IMG/VR virus record: IMGVR_UViG_3300047997_000056
Coordinates: 1 to 50,435 of that record
Strand: one strand, 5' to 3'
From: a virus
Length of the DNA stretch: 50,435 nt
The notes beneath the pieces were generated by a model, which was given only the letters and a program-made list of their open reading frames with translations, was not told the DNA's origin and searched no databases. Numbering within the stretch: the stretch's first letter is position 1; the number at the start of each line of letters is the position of its first letter. Made by a program: the position numbers and the translations under genes. Shown piece by piece: positions 22,003 to 35,700 of the stretch.

Positions 22003-23706
22003 TTAGTATGCTCTGATTACATATACTGAAGTCATTCCAGGTTGAGTCGTGTTGAAATTAATCTGGAATACACCAACGTTTCTTGCATTATCTAAATTCA
22101 AGTTACCTGCGGGAGCAGTAACGTATACGTTCAAACTATTTAATGGTCTTAGACCAGAAAGATCGAATGATACATCAAATTCATCATGAGTGTGAGAGAG
22201 AATAATATCTCTTGATGCAGCAACTCCAATAGTTGTTCTCTTAAAGTCCCAACCAGCATTACTATTAAACGTATCATAAGTATTGAATGCCGAAGGATCT
22301 GCTAGTGCTCCTGCTTCTGCATCACCATTATATTCAAGAAGATCTGGATACCAGTTAGTCAATCCATTACTGAACTGAGTTATCTGCTCACCATTCTGAC
22401 CATAGTCAACTGCTTCTCTTCCTCCAGGACCTTTGTTGAATCCAGCAATACCACCAGACAATGCACCTTTCTTTAGACCAACACCCTCATTAAATGTTCT
22501 ATGTGTGAGTGGGTGAGTCAAGACTGATTTAATGGGAGTCCACACGACGTTTCGTGGAGTCCAGTTAATTGGGGGATTCTCTGCATTAATAGCACCAATA
22601 ACACGTCCAGGGATACCACCACCAAAACCAGATCTACCTCTTAACTGATCACTCATGTTGTATTCCAGTTCAAATTCATTATCATTAGTAATGAAGATGT
22701 CACTATCAGAAGTATCAACCTGTGCATCAAAGTTAAAGTTGATGTTTGACCATGGAATCACACCTTCTCCTGGTTGTGTCTCAGGATCTTTTACAATAGT
22801 ATCAATTCTACCACCATGACCATGACCTTTAATATGTCCTCTTCCTAGTTTTCTAGGACCGAAGAACATAACACGATTACCCTGACCAGATCCTGTGACA
22901 ATAGTGTTTGCCTGTAGTTTACCACCGTAGTAGTATGAAATCTCTCCACTATCACCAGCTGGTGCTGTCGTTCTCTCATTCAATTCAAACACAACGTCAG
23001 TAGCAACATCGTTAAATGATGTAGGAACACCTGTGTCTGAGTTTACACCAATGAATGAACTAATTTCTGATACTGCTGTTGAATCAACGTCAAAAATTCT
23101 ACCAGTAGGAGATCCTGGTCCAAGATATGATTGCTCCATATCAACCAGAGGTCTATTGATTAGAGCAGGAAGAACAATCTCTCCCTGATAACTAGGAAAC
23201 TCTCCACCAAATGTAGAAACAGATCCCTCTTCAACAGTAGCTACAGTAATTAAAATATCAGATCCACCACCAGAGTTGCCTGAGGGAATAGTTAGAACAT
23301 CATTAACTTCATAGTTAGCACCTTGCTGTAGTCTTTGAACAGTAACTGTTCCACCAACACCATTAGGAGCACCGCCTGCTTGTGTTCCTGCATCAGCAAC
23401 AATGACAGCAAAAGTTGCGCCACCACCACTACCATCAATCGGTGAGTAGATATATGTATCAGGAATTCTTCCTGCTTGTGTTGATGCGTTGTTAGCAAAG
23501 GTATTGATTAGACCTTGAGTAACTGTAGTAGATAGATTGTATGTGTCTCCAATTGCTCTTGCAAGCAATGGAAAGTCTTTGGCACTGACTTGAGAACCAT
23601 CGCATACAATCCAACCGTCAGGAATATCTGAGATATTCCCGATCCATGGCATGATTGTTCCGATGGCAGCTGCCTTTGCGGTTCTGATCTCTTGATAGAA
23701 AGACAT
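22003..23706 (-). CDS. Collar-domain tail fibre, 567 residues
   Basis: The N-terminus carries the collar signature: IGTIMPWIGNISDIPDGWIV, CDGSQVSAKDFPLLARAIGD, then GEIVLPALINRPLVDME around residues 170-190. Between them is an inserted Gly/Thr-rich beta region with SGGGATFAVIVADAGTQAGG. The C-terminal half is Asn/Gly-rich with LSHTHDEFDVSFDLSGL and ends GMTSVYVIRAY. Likely trimeric fibre subunit of the same class as its neighbours at 12918-16091 and 21117-22001. The giant protein gene lies 7 bases upstream. Confidence 0.83.
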   Translation of the reverse strand: MSFYQEIRTAKAAAIGTIMPWIGNISDIPDGWIVCDGSQVSAKDFPLLARAIGDTYNLSTTVTQGLINTFANNASTQAGRIPDTYIYSPIDGSGGGATFAVIVADAGTQAGGAPNGVGGTVTVQRLQQGANYEVNDVLTIPSGNSGGGSDILITVATVEEGSVSTFGGEFPSYQGEIVLPALINRPLVDMEQSYLGPGSPTGRIFDVDSTAVSEISSFIGVNSDTGVPTSFNDVATDVVFELNERTTAPAGDSGEISYYYGGKLQANTIVTGSGQGNRVMFFGPRKLGRGHIKGHGHGGRIDTIVKDPETQPGEGVIPWSNINFNFDAQVDTSDSDIFITNDNEFELEYNMSDQLRGRSGFGGGIPGRVIGAINAENPPINWTPRNVVWTPIKSVLTHPLTHRTFNEGVGLKKGALSGGIAGFNKGPGGREAVDYGQNGEQITQFSNGLTNWYPDLLEYNGDAEAGALADPSAFNTYDTFNSNAGWDFKRTTIGVAASRDIILSHTHDEFDVSFDLSGLRPLNSLNVYVTAPAGNLNLDNARNVGVFQINFNTTQPGMTSVYVIRAY

Positions 23707-23713
23707 GTGTTTT

Positions 23714-26700
23714 TTATACGTCCATTAGATACCATCCTGCCTTATTGGGATTCGCTCCAGGACCACCATCAGCATCAGAAGTGCCAGCAAAAACAAGACC
23801 GAATGCTGCATTTGGTGTTTGAACAACTAATTCACCACCGTCGTGTGTGAGTGAGAAGTTCTCTCCTAGAGTGTTACCCGTGACAGTAGTTCCTGTGTTG
23901 CTGACCGAACCCTGAATCCTTACCAGATTAGGAGCACGAACAACTAGAGACTTGTCGTATGAAAGGATACCACCTATATCTATAATGCGAATCATATCGC
24001 CCATTTGAGCGTTCGCTGGTAGTTTGAGTAGTGATGTTCCAGAAACGTCAACGAAGTAATTAACGTTCGCTTCAGCATTAATAATATTGGTGTTAGAAAC
24101 AACCCACTTACGTCCACCAGTGCTGGAGAAGTAGTTAGAGATGCCACCAATATTAACTGAACCATCATCATCTACTGCGAATACTTCAACACCGTTCTGG
24201 TTAACTTGTAGATCACCACCATTGACTGTTAGGTCACCTGCCATTGTGACAGGACCACCGAAGGAAGACATTCCATCACCAAGTGCTGAGAATGAACCAT
24301 AAGTGGTGAAGTCACCCGAAGAGTTGTTAAAGGTTAGTCGTGGTGTAGTTCCATCAACTCCGAAGATATTGATATTACCACCATTCATCACCATATTACC
24401 AGTTGCACTATCAATTTGGAAGGTAGTTCTCAGTGGTGTAATAACTGTTACGCCATCATCCTCGAAAGAAGGACCACCGTTAGTGATAGTAAAGAACTCA
24501 GTTGAAGGAATAGTAGAACCATTCAGTGTGATGGTGTTCTCTACCGTGAGAGTTCCAGCGATGTTGGTGTTACCAGAACTACCAGCAATAGTGAACTGAT
24601 TGAATCCAAGTCCAATACCAACATTACCAGCAATAACTGTGTTACCAGTTGTAGACTCAACCTTGAAGTTAGTAACAGCAGGATCGCCACCATCGGTAAC
24701 AATCAGGGACTGAATGTCAGTGCTGACAACATCAGCAATTGCAACGATTTCAGACTGATCAATTCTCAGAAGGTCTAGTGTAGTTAGAACCCCACCAAAT
24801 TCAGCAACACCGATTCTTACGTTAGCACTGGTTCCATCGATACCAGCTCTTGGTTCATCCAAGATACCGTCAGGAACGTTAGGATCAGCAAATGAACCAA
24901 CGTCCTTACCAGTAATGTAAGATGCTGCAGGTTGCTTGTCAAGTTTAGCAATGACACAACCATCGGGGTGGTTAGTCCAACCGTCACCAGTAGCAGGATC
25001 ACCAGTTCCTTCTTGTGCTCTTGTTACAGATATTCTGAAACCTTGAGGATCATTAGGATTAGTAAGATTGTCTAGACCGACAACACGCATGATCTCAGAA
25101 TACTGCTGATCTCTCAGGTTAAGAACCTGAGTTCCACCTGCTGGAGTAACTTCATCAGGAGATGCAGCGTTACCACGATCCAAGAGGATCAGATCACCGA
25201 TATCAAAATCAGATGCAGCAGGTGTTGTGATTGGAAGGATGAATACTTCACTTGCATCAGTAACACCGTTGATGTCAAACGTAATGTCAGGAGCACCACC
25301 ACCACCGAGTTGATTATCGCGAATAGTCAATGTCTGGTTGTCAGCGTATCCAGAACCTGCAGCAACTAGTTCAACAGTAACGGTGCCGTCAAATGCAACA
25401 CCAACGTCGAATGCAGCTCCAGAACCTGTGCCACCATCAGCAAATCTGAAGGTATACTGACCAGAAACACGGAGTGCATCAGGTGCTGCTTGTAGATTAT
25501 CGAATGCTCCGATTCTACCACCACCTGCTTGGTCTTGTGATCCACCCCAGAATCTGTTACCTTCAGTATCAACGAATCTACCAGTTGTAGAATACTTGTA
25601 GAAGTCTAGGTTAGGAACGTCAAGTGAACCAAGATTGTGAAGATTGAGAGGAGTAGAGAATCTAGATCTTATAATCTCAATGATACCAGCAGTTGTTCCA
25701 CCATCTAGAATGATGTTAGAGTCTACCGTTGCAGATGCTTGAACCTTCAGGGAGTTTCTGATGGTTGTAGATCCACCTAGAGATGCAATCGTGATGTCAT
25801 TTGCCTTAGTGAATGCTTCAATGACCTGCGTTCTGTCATCATCAAAGAGTCTTGCTTTTCCTGTCTGAGTGAAGAGTCTGGAAACTCCTGTTCCAGCAGC
25901 AACTTTACTGCCAATCTCTATGTTACCAGCAGCAATTGTCTGAGAAGATCCTAAAACAACCTTGGAGTCTGTGTTTGCCCATGCTCCACCAATGAAGACC
26001 TGACATGCATTAGTAGCGTCGTCAGCAACCGATGCGATGTCAACCAGAGCGTTAGCAGACAAAGCATGAACACTGAAGATAGATCTTCCAGAGTTATTAC
26101 CGATTCTGACTGTCTGGAAGTTAGCATTACTACCAATAGTGATCGTTTGATCATTGCTAGTGTTGCTGAACATATCGATCAACTGAGCATCACCAGCAAA
26201 GTTGATGATGTTCGCGTTGTTATTGATCAGGTTGAAGGTCTCAGATGTAGTGTTGATGTCTCCACCGTCTACACTGATGTCTTGCTCCATCAAGAAGTTA
26301 CCAGTGATTCTACCATCACCGACAACAACTAGGTTACGATCCAGTTCATCTCGTGCTTGTAGTCCTAGGGTTGTGTTGATACCCAGTCTACCACCAGTTT
26401 GATAACCGATGCCTTGATCTACAACTGCAGCGTCTGTAGTTGCAACACGGAGAGTTGCACGTTGCTCTAGATCATTGCTATCACCACCAACCAGCAGTGC
26501 ATTGTCCTGAGGAATGAATCCTTGTGCCAGAAGTGGAGCACCAGTTAGACCTTCACGCTGGTCGCTATTGAGATTATTGTCATCATAGCGGTTGTCATCT
26601 ACATCACCAGCAAGATTATACTCAACCAGAGTCTTACCACTAATGAATGTTGTTCCAACAACATCCAGGGTTGCTCTTGGTGTTGTAAAGTCATCAACGT

Positions 26701-29700
26701 TAGCAGTTAGAACAACAGAATGTGCTGCTCTTGCTACAGTGTTGATACCCAGTCTAAAGTCACCACGCTGCTCAGTATATGTTCTGAGAGTTTCAGCACC
26801 CAGGACTCCAGTCTCTTTCCAGTTAGAAACAGAGAACTGTAGGTCAGCACCAGCATTTTGGTCTGCCCAGTTGTATACAGTTCCGTTTTCAATTGGTGTG
26901 CTGATTCTGAACTTAAGTGTTTGTTGTCCAGGTGAAGTAGAATCATCCCATCCAACGATCTCCCATGTTCCATTAGCAACAGGATTACTGAAGTTTGAGA
27001 TTCTAATAGTAGAGTTGCCTTTAATACCAATAGAATCATTGGTTTCAGTTGCAATCCAGGTGATCGTCAGATTTTGTGTGCCATCAGCACTGATAGTCTG
27101 AACAGATGTCTCAGCAGACTTGAACTGGTTAGTTAGAATCCAACCGATCGAACCACTTTGACCAACGGAGCTACCTTTGTAGATGATATCTCCTGCTTCT
27201 GGATCATTACCACCGTAGGAAACTTCCTGTGATGCATAGAAGTAGTTGGTTTCTTGCCAAGGAACAATGTTGGAAGGTTCGCCTGCGAGATAGTTAGTTC
27301 TCCAGGTGTAAGACTGACCATATTGTGCGCCTGGTTTTGGACGTGCATTCAGATAGAAGACTGCTGCCTTAATCTGGTTCTTACTAATGACAACATCGCC
27401 ATCAGACTGAGTTCTCCAGGAACCATTAAACAGTGTAGGATCATCACCAGCACCGATGTTAGAGAATACTCTTAGAGCATCGCCTTCGCTTGCCTCGACG
27501 TTAATCTCAACAGGAGCGTTGAGAGTAGACTTACCTGCTACTGTAATAGTAGAGTTGAACGTTACAGGTGAGTCGAACGTCGTAACGAGGGTGCCGATAT
27601 CCTCATCTTCGTCCTCAGAATCAACTAATGCAGCAGATTCAAGGAATGTTTCCTCACCCGTGATAGCATTAACTTTCTTGTTACCGATATACAGGTCACC
27701 ATTGCTGTTCAGACCCGTGTAGAAGACGATACCACCGTCTTCACGCTTCGCTTGAGCATAGAAGTCCTGTTTGTCAGTTAAGACCACTTCCTGGCGCAGT
27801 GGGAAACCAGTTGAGTAGTTACCAGGACCGAATCCAAGATACTCAAATGTGTGGTTACCAGATCTTGCGATAGATGGTCTTCTAAGTTCGATGTAAAGCT
27901 TACGCTCTGTTGGGAACTGAGAGTCGCCAGAGATAGGAATCAATCTATCTTCAGAACCAGAGGTTGCGTTACCCTCTTGTGCCTGAATTCTATTATCAAT
28001 GATGTCTCCACTGCTAGCATCAGTTGTGCTATTAGTGTATGAGTATTGATCAAGTGCTGTATTACGGGTAATGTCTTCGACCATCTCTTTGGTCTCACTA
28101 CCCTTAGCATCGTTAACGGTAACTAGACCGTGAACGTAGTTGTCAGCAGCAGAGAATGTCTGAGGAACATCAACAACAGATGTATCTCTTACACCAGTTG
28201 TGCCATCAACTTGGAACCATAGAGGATCATTCTTGTAGTTGATAGGATACAGTTGAGAGATAGGTTGAGAGAACTTAAAGTTTCTGAAGTTCTCACCAAC
28301 ACCAGATCCAGTTGGGAATGGAGAGATGTTACCACGTAGGCAAGTCAGGTAATAGATACCATCTTGCTGGTTAGGAATACGCTTCTGCAGAGTATCGATA
28401 TCGAAGATGTAGAAGCAATCTTCAAAGTCACCTTGATCTTCGATGTTATGAACATAGTAAGTGTTCTGACCAGTGTCATCAGTGATTGTATCACCAGGAC
28501 AGATGGTGTAAACATTAGAACCTTCTACTCTGTAGAGATAGTTGTCACGAAGTGACTTATCTCTTGGCGTTACGGCAACCTCACCGAAGGAGTTAGGAAC
28601 ATCAGTCAGTTGAACATTAGCACCATTAGACTGAGTAAATGTGACATTACCAGCAGGATCATAATAGATATCACCTTGAACATCTTTCAGGACTAGACAG
28701 ATCTGTGCTGTGTTAAGATCATTGAACCATGCCTGAAGATATGCAGAACCAGAAGATGCTGCATTACCTGAAACTGTCTCCCAGGTGATTTTGTTGTTCT
28801 CATTAGACTGTGTAGCATTTGGTTGGAGGAATCCACCTTGCAAGAAGTTAGTTCTAACAACAGTGAAGATCTCGTTCTTAACAGACTGGTTGACGATTGT
28901 GTGATCGAACAAAGTCAGTTCAATGAACTCATCACTTTGACCAGCAGGAACAACCTTCCTAGCAGACTGAATAGTAGCAGCAATCTTAGAGTCAAACTCA
29001 ATTACTTTTGGTGCCAGGTATGGATCATACAGATTTTGCTGTTCAGGTAGCAGATCAACAACAGATGGATCAATTGTTCTGATCTGATCAGCAATCAGTT
29101 CATCCTTATTCAAACCAATCTGTTCGTTAGAACCTAGAGGGTTGTAGAAAGATGCAACGTTGTTAGGGTTACCTGCAATTGGTTTCAGTAGAACTCTCTG
29201 TGGAATCAAACGACGCTTGTCATCAGTTCTCGTCTTGATAACGAAACCGTTGAGAGGATCTCTAACAGTCTCCAGATAAGAAGGAACAACATAACGCATT
29301 CTGTAAACACGTTCTTCCTTCTCACGTTTATCCTCAACACGAGTATATCGTGTATCTAAAGTAGGATCAGTTTTAGTCTGGAAGTCGTTTGCTAATTCAT
29401 TACCACCGTGGAATCTAGATAGGATGCTGTAACGGTTATAGTCTGCAGTTCCATTGCTAGACTCGTCAGCAACATTCAGATACCAAAGACCAGTTTGGTT
29501 GGATGCAGTGCTGTATACAGGGTCAAATCTCAGTGGGGATGGACGCTTGTTAGCGTAGATATAGAAGTTGTTACCTGTTCCAGAAACAAATGTCAGTGCT
29601 CTATCACCAGACTCTGCATCTGCTGCAGTTAGGTGAAGTGTGACACGCTTGTTAGAAACATAGCGAACAAAGTATTCAGTCTGTGTTGAGATAGATGATG

Positions 29701-32700
29701 CAGATCCACTTAGTTGAGGTAGTGTAGAACCTTGAATGTCATCTGCAATTCTAACAAATACTATCTGTGGAGTAGTGTTAGGAGCAGGAACGTCAAAGAT
29801 GTGTGCAACGTTTGTCTCAATCTCGGAAGCACCAACAACGTTGGACTTATACTTATGGAGATCATACTTAGTATCAAGGACAAATCTGTTAATGACAATC
29901 TCAACTTGAGAATCAACGGAGTCAGTCTCCGAAGAATACATGTAGATACCTGCTGCTGCGTTCTCAGGTGAGGTTGCAAGCATCAACTTGTTAGTCTCAG
30001 TGCCATCGAATACACCAGGATATTCTGCAGGGGATACAGCAGTGATCTCAATCTCCAGATCAGGAGCACCAGATCCACCAAGTTGACCATCACTGATAAC
30101 AACAATGTCGCCGATTTCGTATCTAGAACCACCATTAGCGATTCCATCGAGACTGTTTACTGCATTGCCAAACTCAATAGAACCATCTGCATTAACAGTT
30201 AAGTTGTAGCGCAGACCAGTTCCTCTTGCGAGTGCAGTTCCATCAGTATCAATCTTAGGTTGTGCAACCAGTGAACGATAAATTCCAGCAACAGCTGCTC
30301 TAGTTGAGTTTGCAGTTGAGAAGCTAGTTCCTGCTGCCTCAGTAACAGTGATAACACTGTTGCTTACAGAGAAGTTCTCAGGATAGAGGTTTCTACCAGG
30401 AGCAATAACATAATACTTGGTATTAGTATCGAAACCTTTTGGTAGTCTGATAACACGCTTGTCTGGGAACGTTCCTGCTTTAGGACGTGGAACCAGTCTT
30501 ACAGGTGTTCCAGTCTCTAGATCATGTGGGTTAGGGTTACCTACGACTCCAGATGTTGCCAGAGTGAATAGAGTTGCACGAGCAGATAGACCAGTCAGAT
30601 CAGAAGTTGGTTCAACTCTTGTTACAGCACTGAATGCTGGTAGAGTCTTGTTACCAATCGAACCGCCGTTGATAGCAGTTGTGACAAGTGACGTTAACGT
30701 GGAGATTGTAAGTGCAACATCTGCACAAGGAGGAGTAACAAGTTGACCATTCTGATCATACTCAGGTGGAACTCCATTGTCAATTACCTGAGTCAGACCA
30801 TGATCGCCCTCAACAGTAATTGTTTCCTGGCGCATTGCTTTAATTGCCAAGTCTCTTGCCAAGTTGAATGCAGCAATAGATTCGGATTCTTCACCTTGAA
30901 CATGAGCACCAACCAGATACAGTTCTGCTGCATCATAGACTCTGTTGTTGCCGCCAAACTTAACGTTGTAAGCAATCTGACCAAGAATGTTCTCAACGTC
31001 GTCTACACAAGCATCCTGGATGGTCTCACCAGTCGATGCTAGTAAACCTTGACCCAGTTTGGTGCCAGCATATGCAGCATCGTTAGCGATTCTGTAAACT
31101 GCTTCTGCAGCAATGAAACGCTTGTTATCCATGATACCATTGAAGGCATCAATTTCTCTACTACCAAGTGCAGTGTAACCAGTATTCAGAACCAGGAAGA
31201 TTTCATTGAAGTAACCTTCGATTGTGGTTGCAATGTTCTGACACTCAGGTAAAGGATTGCCGTTACCATCAATTTGAGCATCTTGAGTGATCGTAGGATC
31301 AACAGAAGGTGAGATACTTGCCCATGCAGGATTCTCTAGAGTAAAGTAGAGGAATGCACCACTAACACTACCAGTAGCGTTTCTAGTAGAACCAGCAGTT
31401 AGTTTAGCACCAGGGATACCAAGTTCGATCTGAGTATCACTAATAATTTGCTTAATGAACGCATTCTGTGGAACGTTGGTGTAGATTGGTGTTGCAGTTG
31501 AATTAAGGAGACCGTTGGTAAAATCGCTAGGATCATACTCAACAACTCTCATACCAATGATCAGACCCTGAGTAGAGGGAACATTAACAATTGCAGAACC
31601 GCTAAATGTCTCAGCATCTCTAACCAGATAGTCAAAGTTACGCATTGCTGCGATCATGATATTTTTTACATAATCATATGCATCAATAGACTCATTGAGT
31701 TCTCCAGTAATATACTCAAGGTTACCAGAAATATAATAACCTTCTGCTGCCTGAATAGAATTAATGTTACCACCAATTCTCAAGTCATTTACAACAGCAT
31801 CGACGAAGTATCCGATGTCTCTTTCACACTTACCAATCGTGATGTTTGGTTTGGTGAGTAGTTCAGGATACTTAGCAATGATATACTGATAACCTTCTGC
31901 TTGAATCAGTTCCTTGTTATCTTCAATCTGATTAGCAGCATCCTGTGCATAGTTGTCAACGTTTGCACTGTTAGGTGTCAGTGTCTCAATGCCAACCGTC
32001 CAGGACTTGAATCCATTTGGTTCCAGAGTCTGAGAGAACTCAATAGGACCAGTTGGTTCAATTGCATAACGTGCAAGATCAACAGATAGAGTTTCACCAG
32101 ACTTAGCACCAATTCTGTATCCATTGATAGAAGATGCTGGACGATCATCTGGATTTTCAATATCGTCACCAGCAAGATACAGTCTGGTATGGTTAGTTCT
32201 TGAGTTAGATGCAGGAACATCTAGAGTATACCACTGGTTGATAACTTCGTTGCTTGTAGATACAACCTCAGGAGGAACAATGTCAGTGATGTAACCACCC
32301 TTATCTTGGTTGAAGGAGAATCCTTTGAAACCAACAGAGTGAAGTGATGTATTACCAAAGTTAGAGTTGGAGTTCGTGATGGACATATCTCCACCACTTT
32401 CCATCAGGAAGTGATCGAAGAAACCAACAGCAAAGACCGAGACGCACTGAACGAAAGAGTCATCCGAAGCACGGATGTGGAAGTTTCTCCAGTCATCTTT
32501 CCAGTATGCATCACCCTTAGTATGGTAAGGAATGGTAGCAAATGCGTCAGTAAGTGATGCTTGGTTCCAAGTGTTAGTTAATGCATCATAACGGATGAAT
32601 GCACGATCATCTTTTTGAAGGCTAACTCCCGTATATTGAGCTACGACCATTGACTTGAATCCAGTTGCCTTGGATCCATCCGCCCACATGCCGCACTGAC

Positions 32701-35700
32701 CCCAGGTAGAGCGGATTGAGCAGTTGAAAACATACGGAGATGCGGACTCAACAGAGTCAATTTCCGCAAGAACTACCGCATTTGTGCTAACTCCGCCGAC
32801 TTCACCTGACAGATATGTCTGTCCAGAGACTAATCCAAGAGATGCTGCGGTATTGTTGTATACTTCATACTTAAATACTTTAGGATTATTACCATCGATT
32901 GAGGTAACTTTCCACGTTCCGTTGATCTCATCAGACAGTCCAGAGTTGATGATAGCAACATACTGACCCTCGAAGTAACCGTGGTCAATCTTTGTGTTTA
33001 TTGTGATGTTAGCATAACCAAAGGATGCAAGGAATGATACGTTACCAGTTCCCGAAATCGATTGGTTGAGCGTAACTGTAGTGCCAGAGATGCTCTCAAT
33101 TCTAGTGTTTGGAGAGATAACAACACTGACATCAGGTGATGTAATCTCATATCCAACTTCAAGACTCTCAGCATTGGTAACATTATTCAGAATTGTGCTA
33201 TTAGATGCATTACCACTGAAGGTTGCAGAGTCATCAATTCTGATACTTTCGATAGTTCTGCTGTCAGACAGAGGACCAACGATTCTGTTTTCTTGAACCA
33301 GTGCTTCCAGTCCACCATCATCGATAGTTGGTTGGAACTGTTGGAATGATTTACCTACCTTGTCATAGTAGTTGTCAAGATCTTTAGAATCTGCATACTC
33401 CATGATGCAGATTTTGTGGTGAGAATACTCAGGAATTGCAAGATCAGTTGAACCTTTCTTGTAGTAAACCTTACCAACACCAGCAGATGCATCATACAGA
33501 GGAGATTGTGCAGATAGGTCACCATCTTTAATAGTGAACTGCCAGATGTAACAACCACCAGTTAGGTTGAAGATAGAAGTTCTTGGTTGTGAAGTATCAG
33601 CAGGATCAGGAACATACAGAGGACGAACAACTGTTCTTCTCAGGTCGTAACCAATCAGTGAACAACCTCTAGGAACAATACAACCACCATCGGCAGCATT
33701 AAACTTATAAAGAACGTTGTCAGGGTTTGCTAGATCAACAATGGAGTTGTCCTGCCACTCTTCTAGTGCTTGGTTATAATTGAATGAAGGAAGAACACCT
33801 GTAACTTTGATTGCTGCTAGTTCATCTAAGTTACCAACTTCAATAACATCAGTCAGGATTCCAATAAGAGTATCAATTGTTGCCTGAACATCTACACAAG
33901 TAGCAGCATTACCTGATGCTAGATTTGGAATTTCAGGAGTATTTGCACCAGCATATGCAGGACCAGGAGAGATAGTCAGATCCTTAAAGAACAGTTGATT
34001 AGTAACTGCTTGCTTAGCAAATGTTGCAATGCCTTTGAATGCAGTGATAGATTCTGATTCTTCACCCAGAAGACCATTAGCAATAGGATTGCCGAAGCGA
34101 TCGAAGTATGCTTTTGTATTAGTAATCGTGTTTGCATTACCTTCTGTGCGAAGGTCATTGATCAGACCGTCAGTGATGATACCAGCGTCACGCTTACACT
34201 TAGCAAGACCAGCAGAGATAACATCAGATAGAGTCTCTTCAGGCAGATTGGTTAGGTTCTCATCGTTAATGATTTGAGTAACGATTGCACCTAGGGTATC
34301 AATCTGGGTTTGAATGTCAGCACATGCAGCAGGGTTACCAGAAGGTAGATTCTCCTGAGGGTTGTTGCTGTTACCATAGATTGCATCACCAGGAGTAATG
34401 CCAATATCCTTGAAAGACAATTGGTTAGTGATTGCCTTCTTCATCTGAGTGAAGAGTGTAGAGAATGCAGTTAAAGATTCTGCAGTCTCTCCTTGTAGAC
34501 CATTGACTACCCAGTTATTACCTGTAGCGTCGAAATAGTTTTGGAGAAGTTTTCTGGTGTAGCGGTTACCACCACCTTCATGAACGTCTAGTGAAAGTGC
34601 ATCTAGAACAAATCCTGTGTCACGCTTACACTTAGCATGACCAGCAGAAATCTTATCAGATACAGATTCAGCAGGGAGAACGTTGCTGAGGAGGAATGAT
34701 CCATTGTTAACTCTTAGATCAGTATCATTGAAGATGCTATCAATAGTAGCATAGAGGTTGTCAATGAAGGTTTGAACATCAGAACATGCAGTGGGGTCAG
34801 TGTTAGTAACATCACCGTTACCGTCACCATAAACTGCTTCGCCAGTAACAACTGTTAGATCCTGATACTCATTTCCAGGACCAGATGTAGAAGTGTAGTT
34901 GTTGGTGATCGCCTGCTTCATCAACTCAACTGCTTTCGAGAAAGCAACCAGTGCAGATGCTTCCTCGCCACGAAGACCACCAGTCTTATCAACACGAAGA
35001 CCGTTATTAAGTGCGCTTACAAATGTGTGAGCAGTTTGTGGTTCGTGCTTGATTGCTTGTGCAGTTGCACTAATGAAGGTATGAGCAGAGGTGTCAGAAG
35101 AAATACCCACGTTGATGGTAAAAGTGCCATCTTGACGCTTGACACCATCAGCAGTCGCACTCACAAAGGTGTGAGCACCTTGATACTCAGAAGAACCAAT
35201 GTTAATAGAGATGGTATCAGCATCGATAACAGTGATTTCCATCCAGCGACCTGATGGATAATCGTATCCAGGACGAGGATATGCCTTAGCACTAACGTTA
35301 CCGTCTAGATCACAAGTGTATGACAGGGACTCATCCTCAACCAGGATGTAGTCACCAGTAGAGAAACCATGAGTTGCAATATCTAGGGTAACAATACCAG
35401 TTGATGTATTGTAGGTAGAACCAGTTGCAGTGTGTGATGTAGAACCAACTGCAGCAATTTGAATAGACTTACCTGCGAATGGATCTTGTCCAGGACGTGG
35501 GTATGTCTTCTGCTCGACGTTACCATCGAGAGCACAAGTGAAGGTGAAGGAGTTATCTTCTAGAACAACGCCGCGGCCAACACCTAGACCATGTTGTCCA
35601 ACAGTGACAACCATCTCTCCCGTTACAGGGTTGTAGTCTGCAGCACTTGGTTGGAAATACTTGTTAGGACCAGAGATACCACCTTGAATGGTGATGCTGT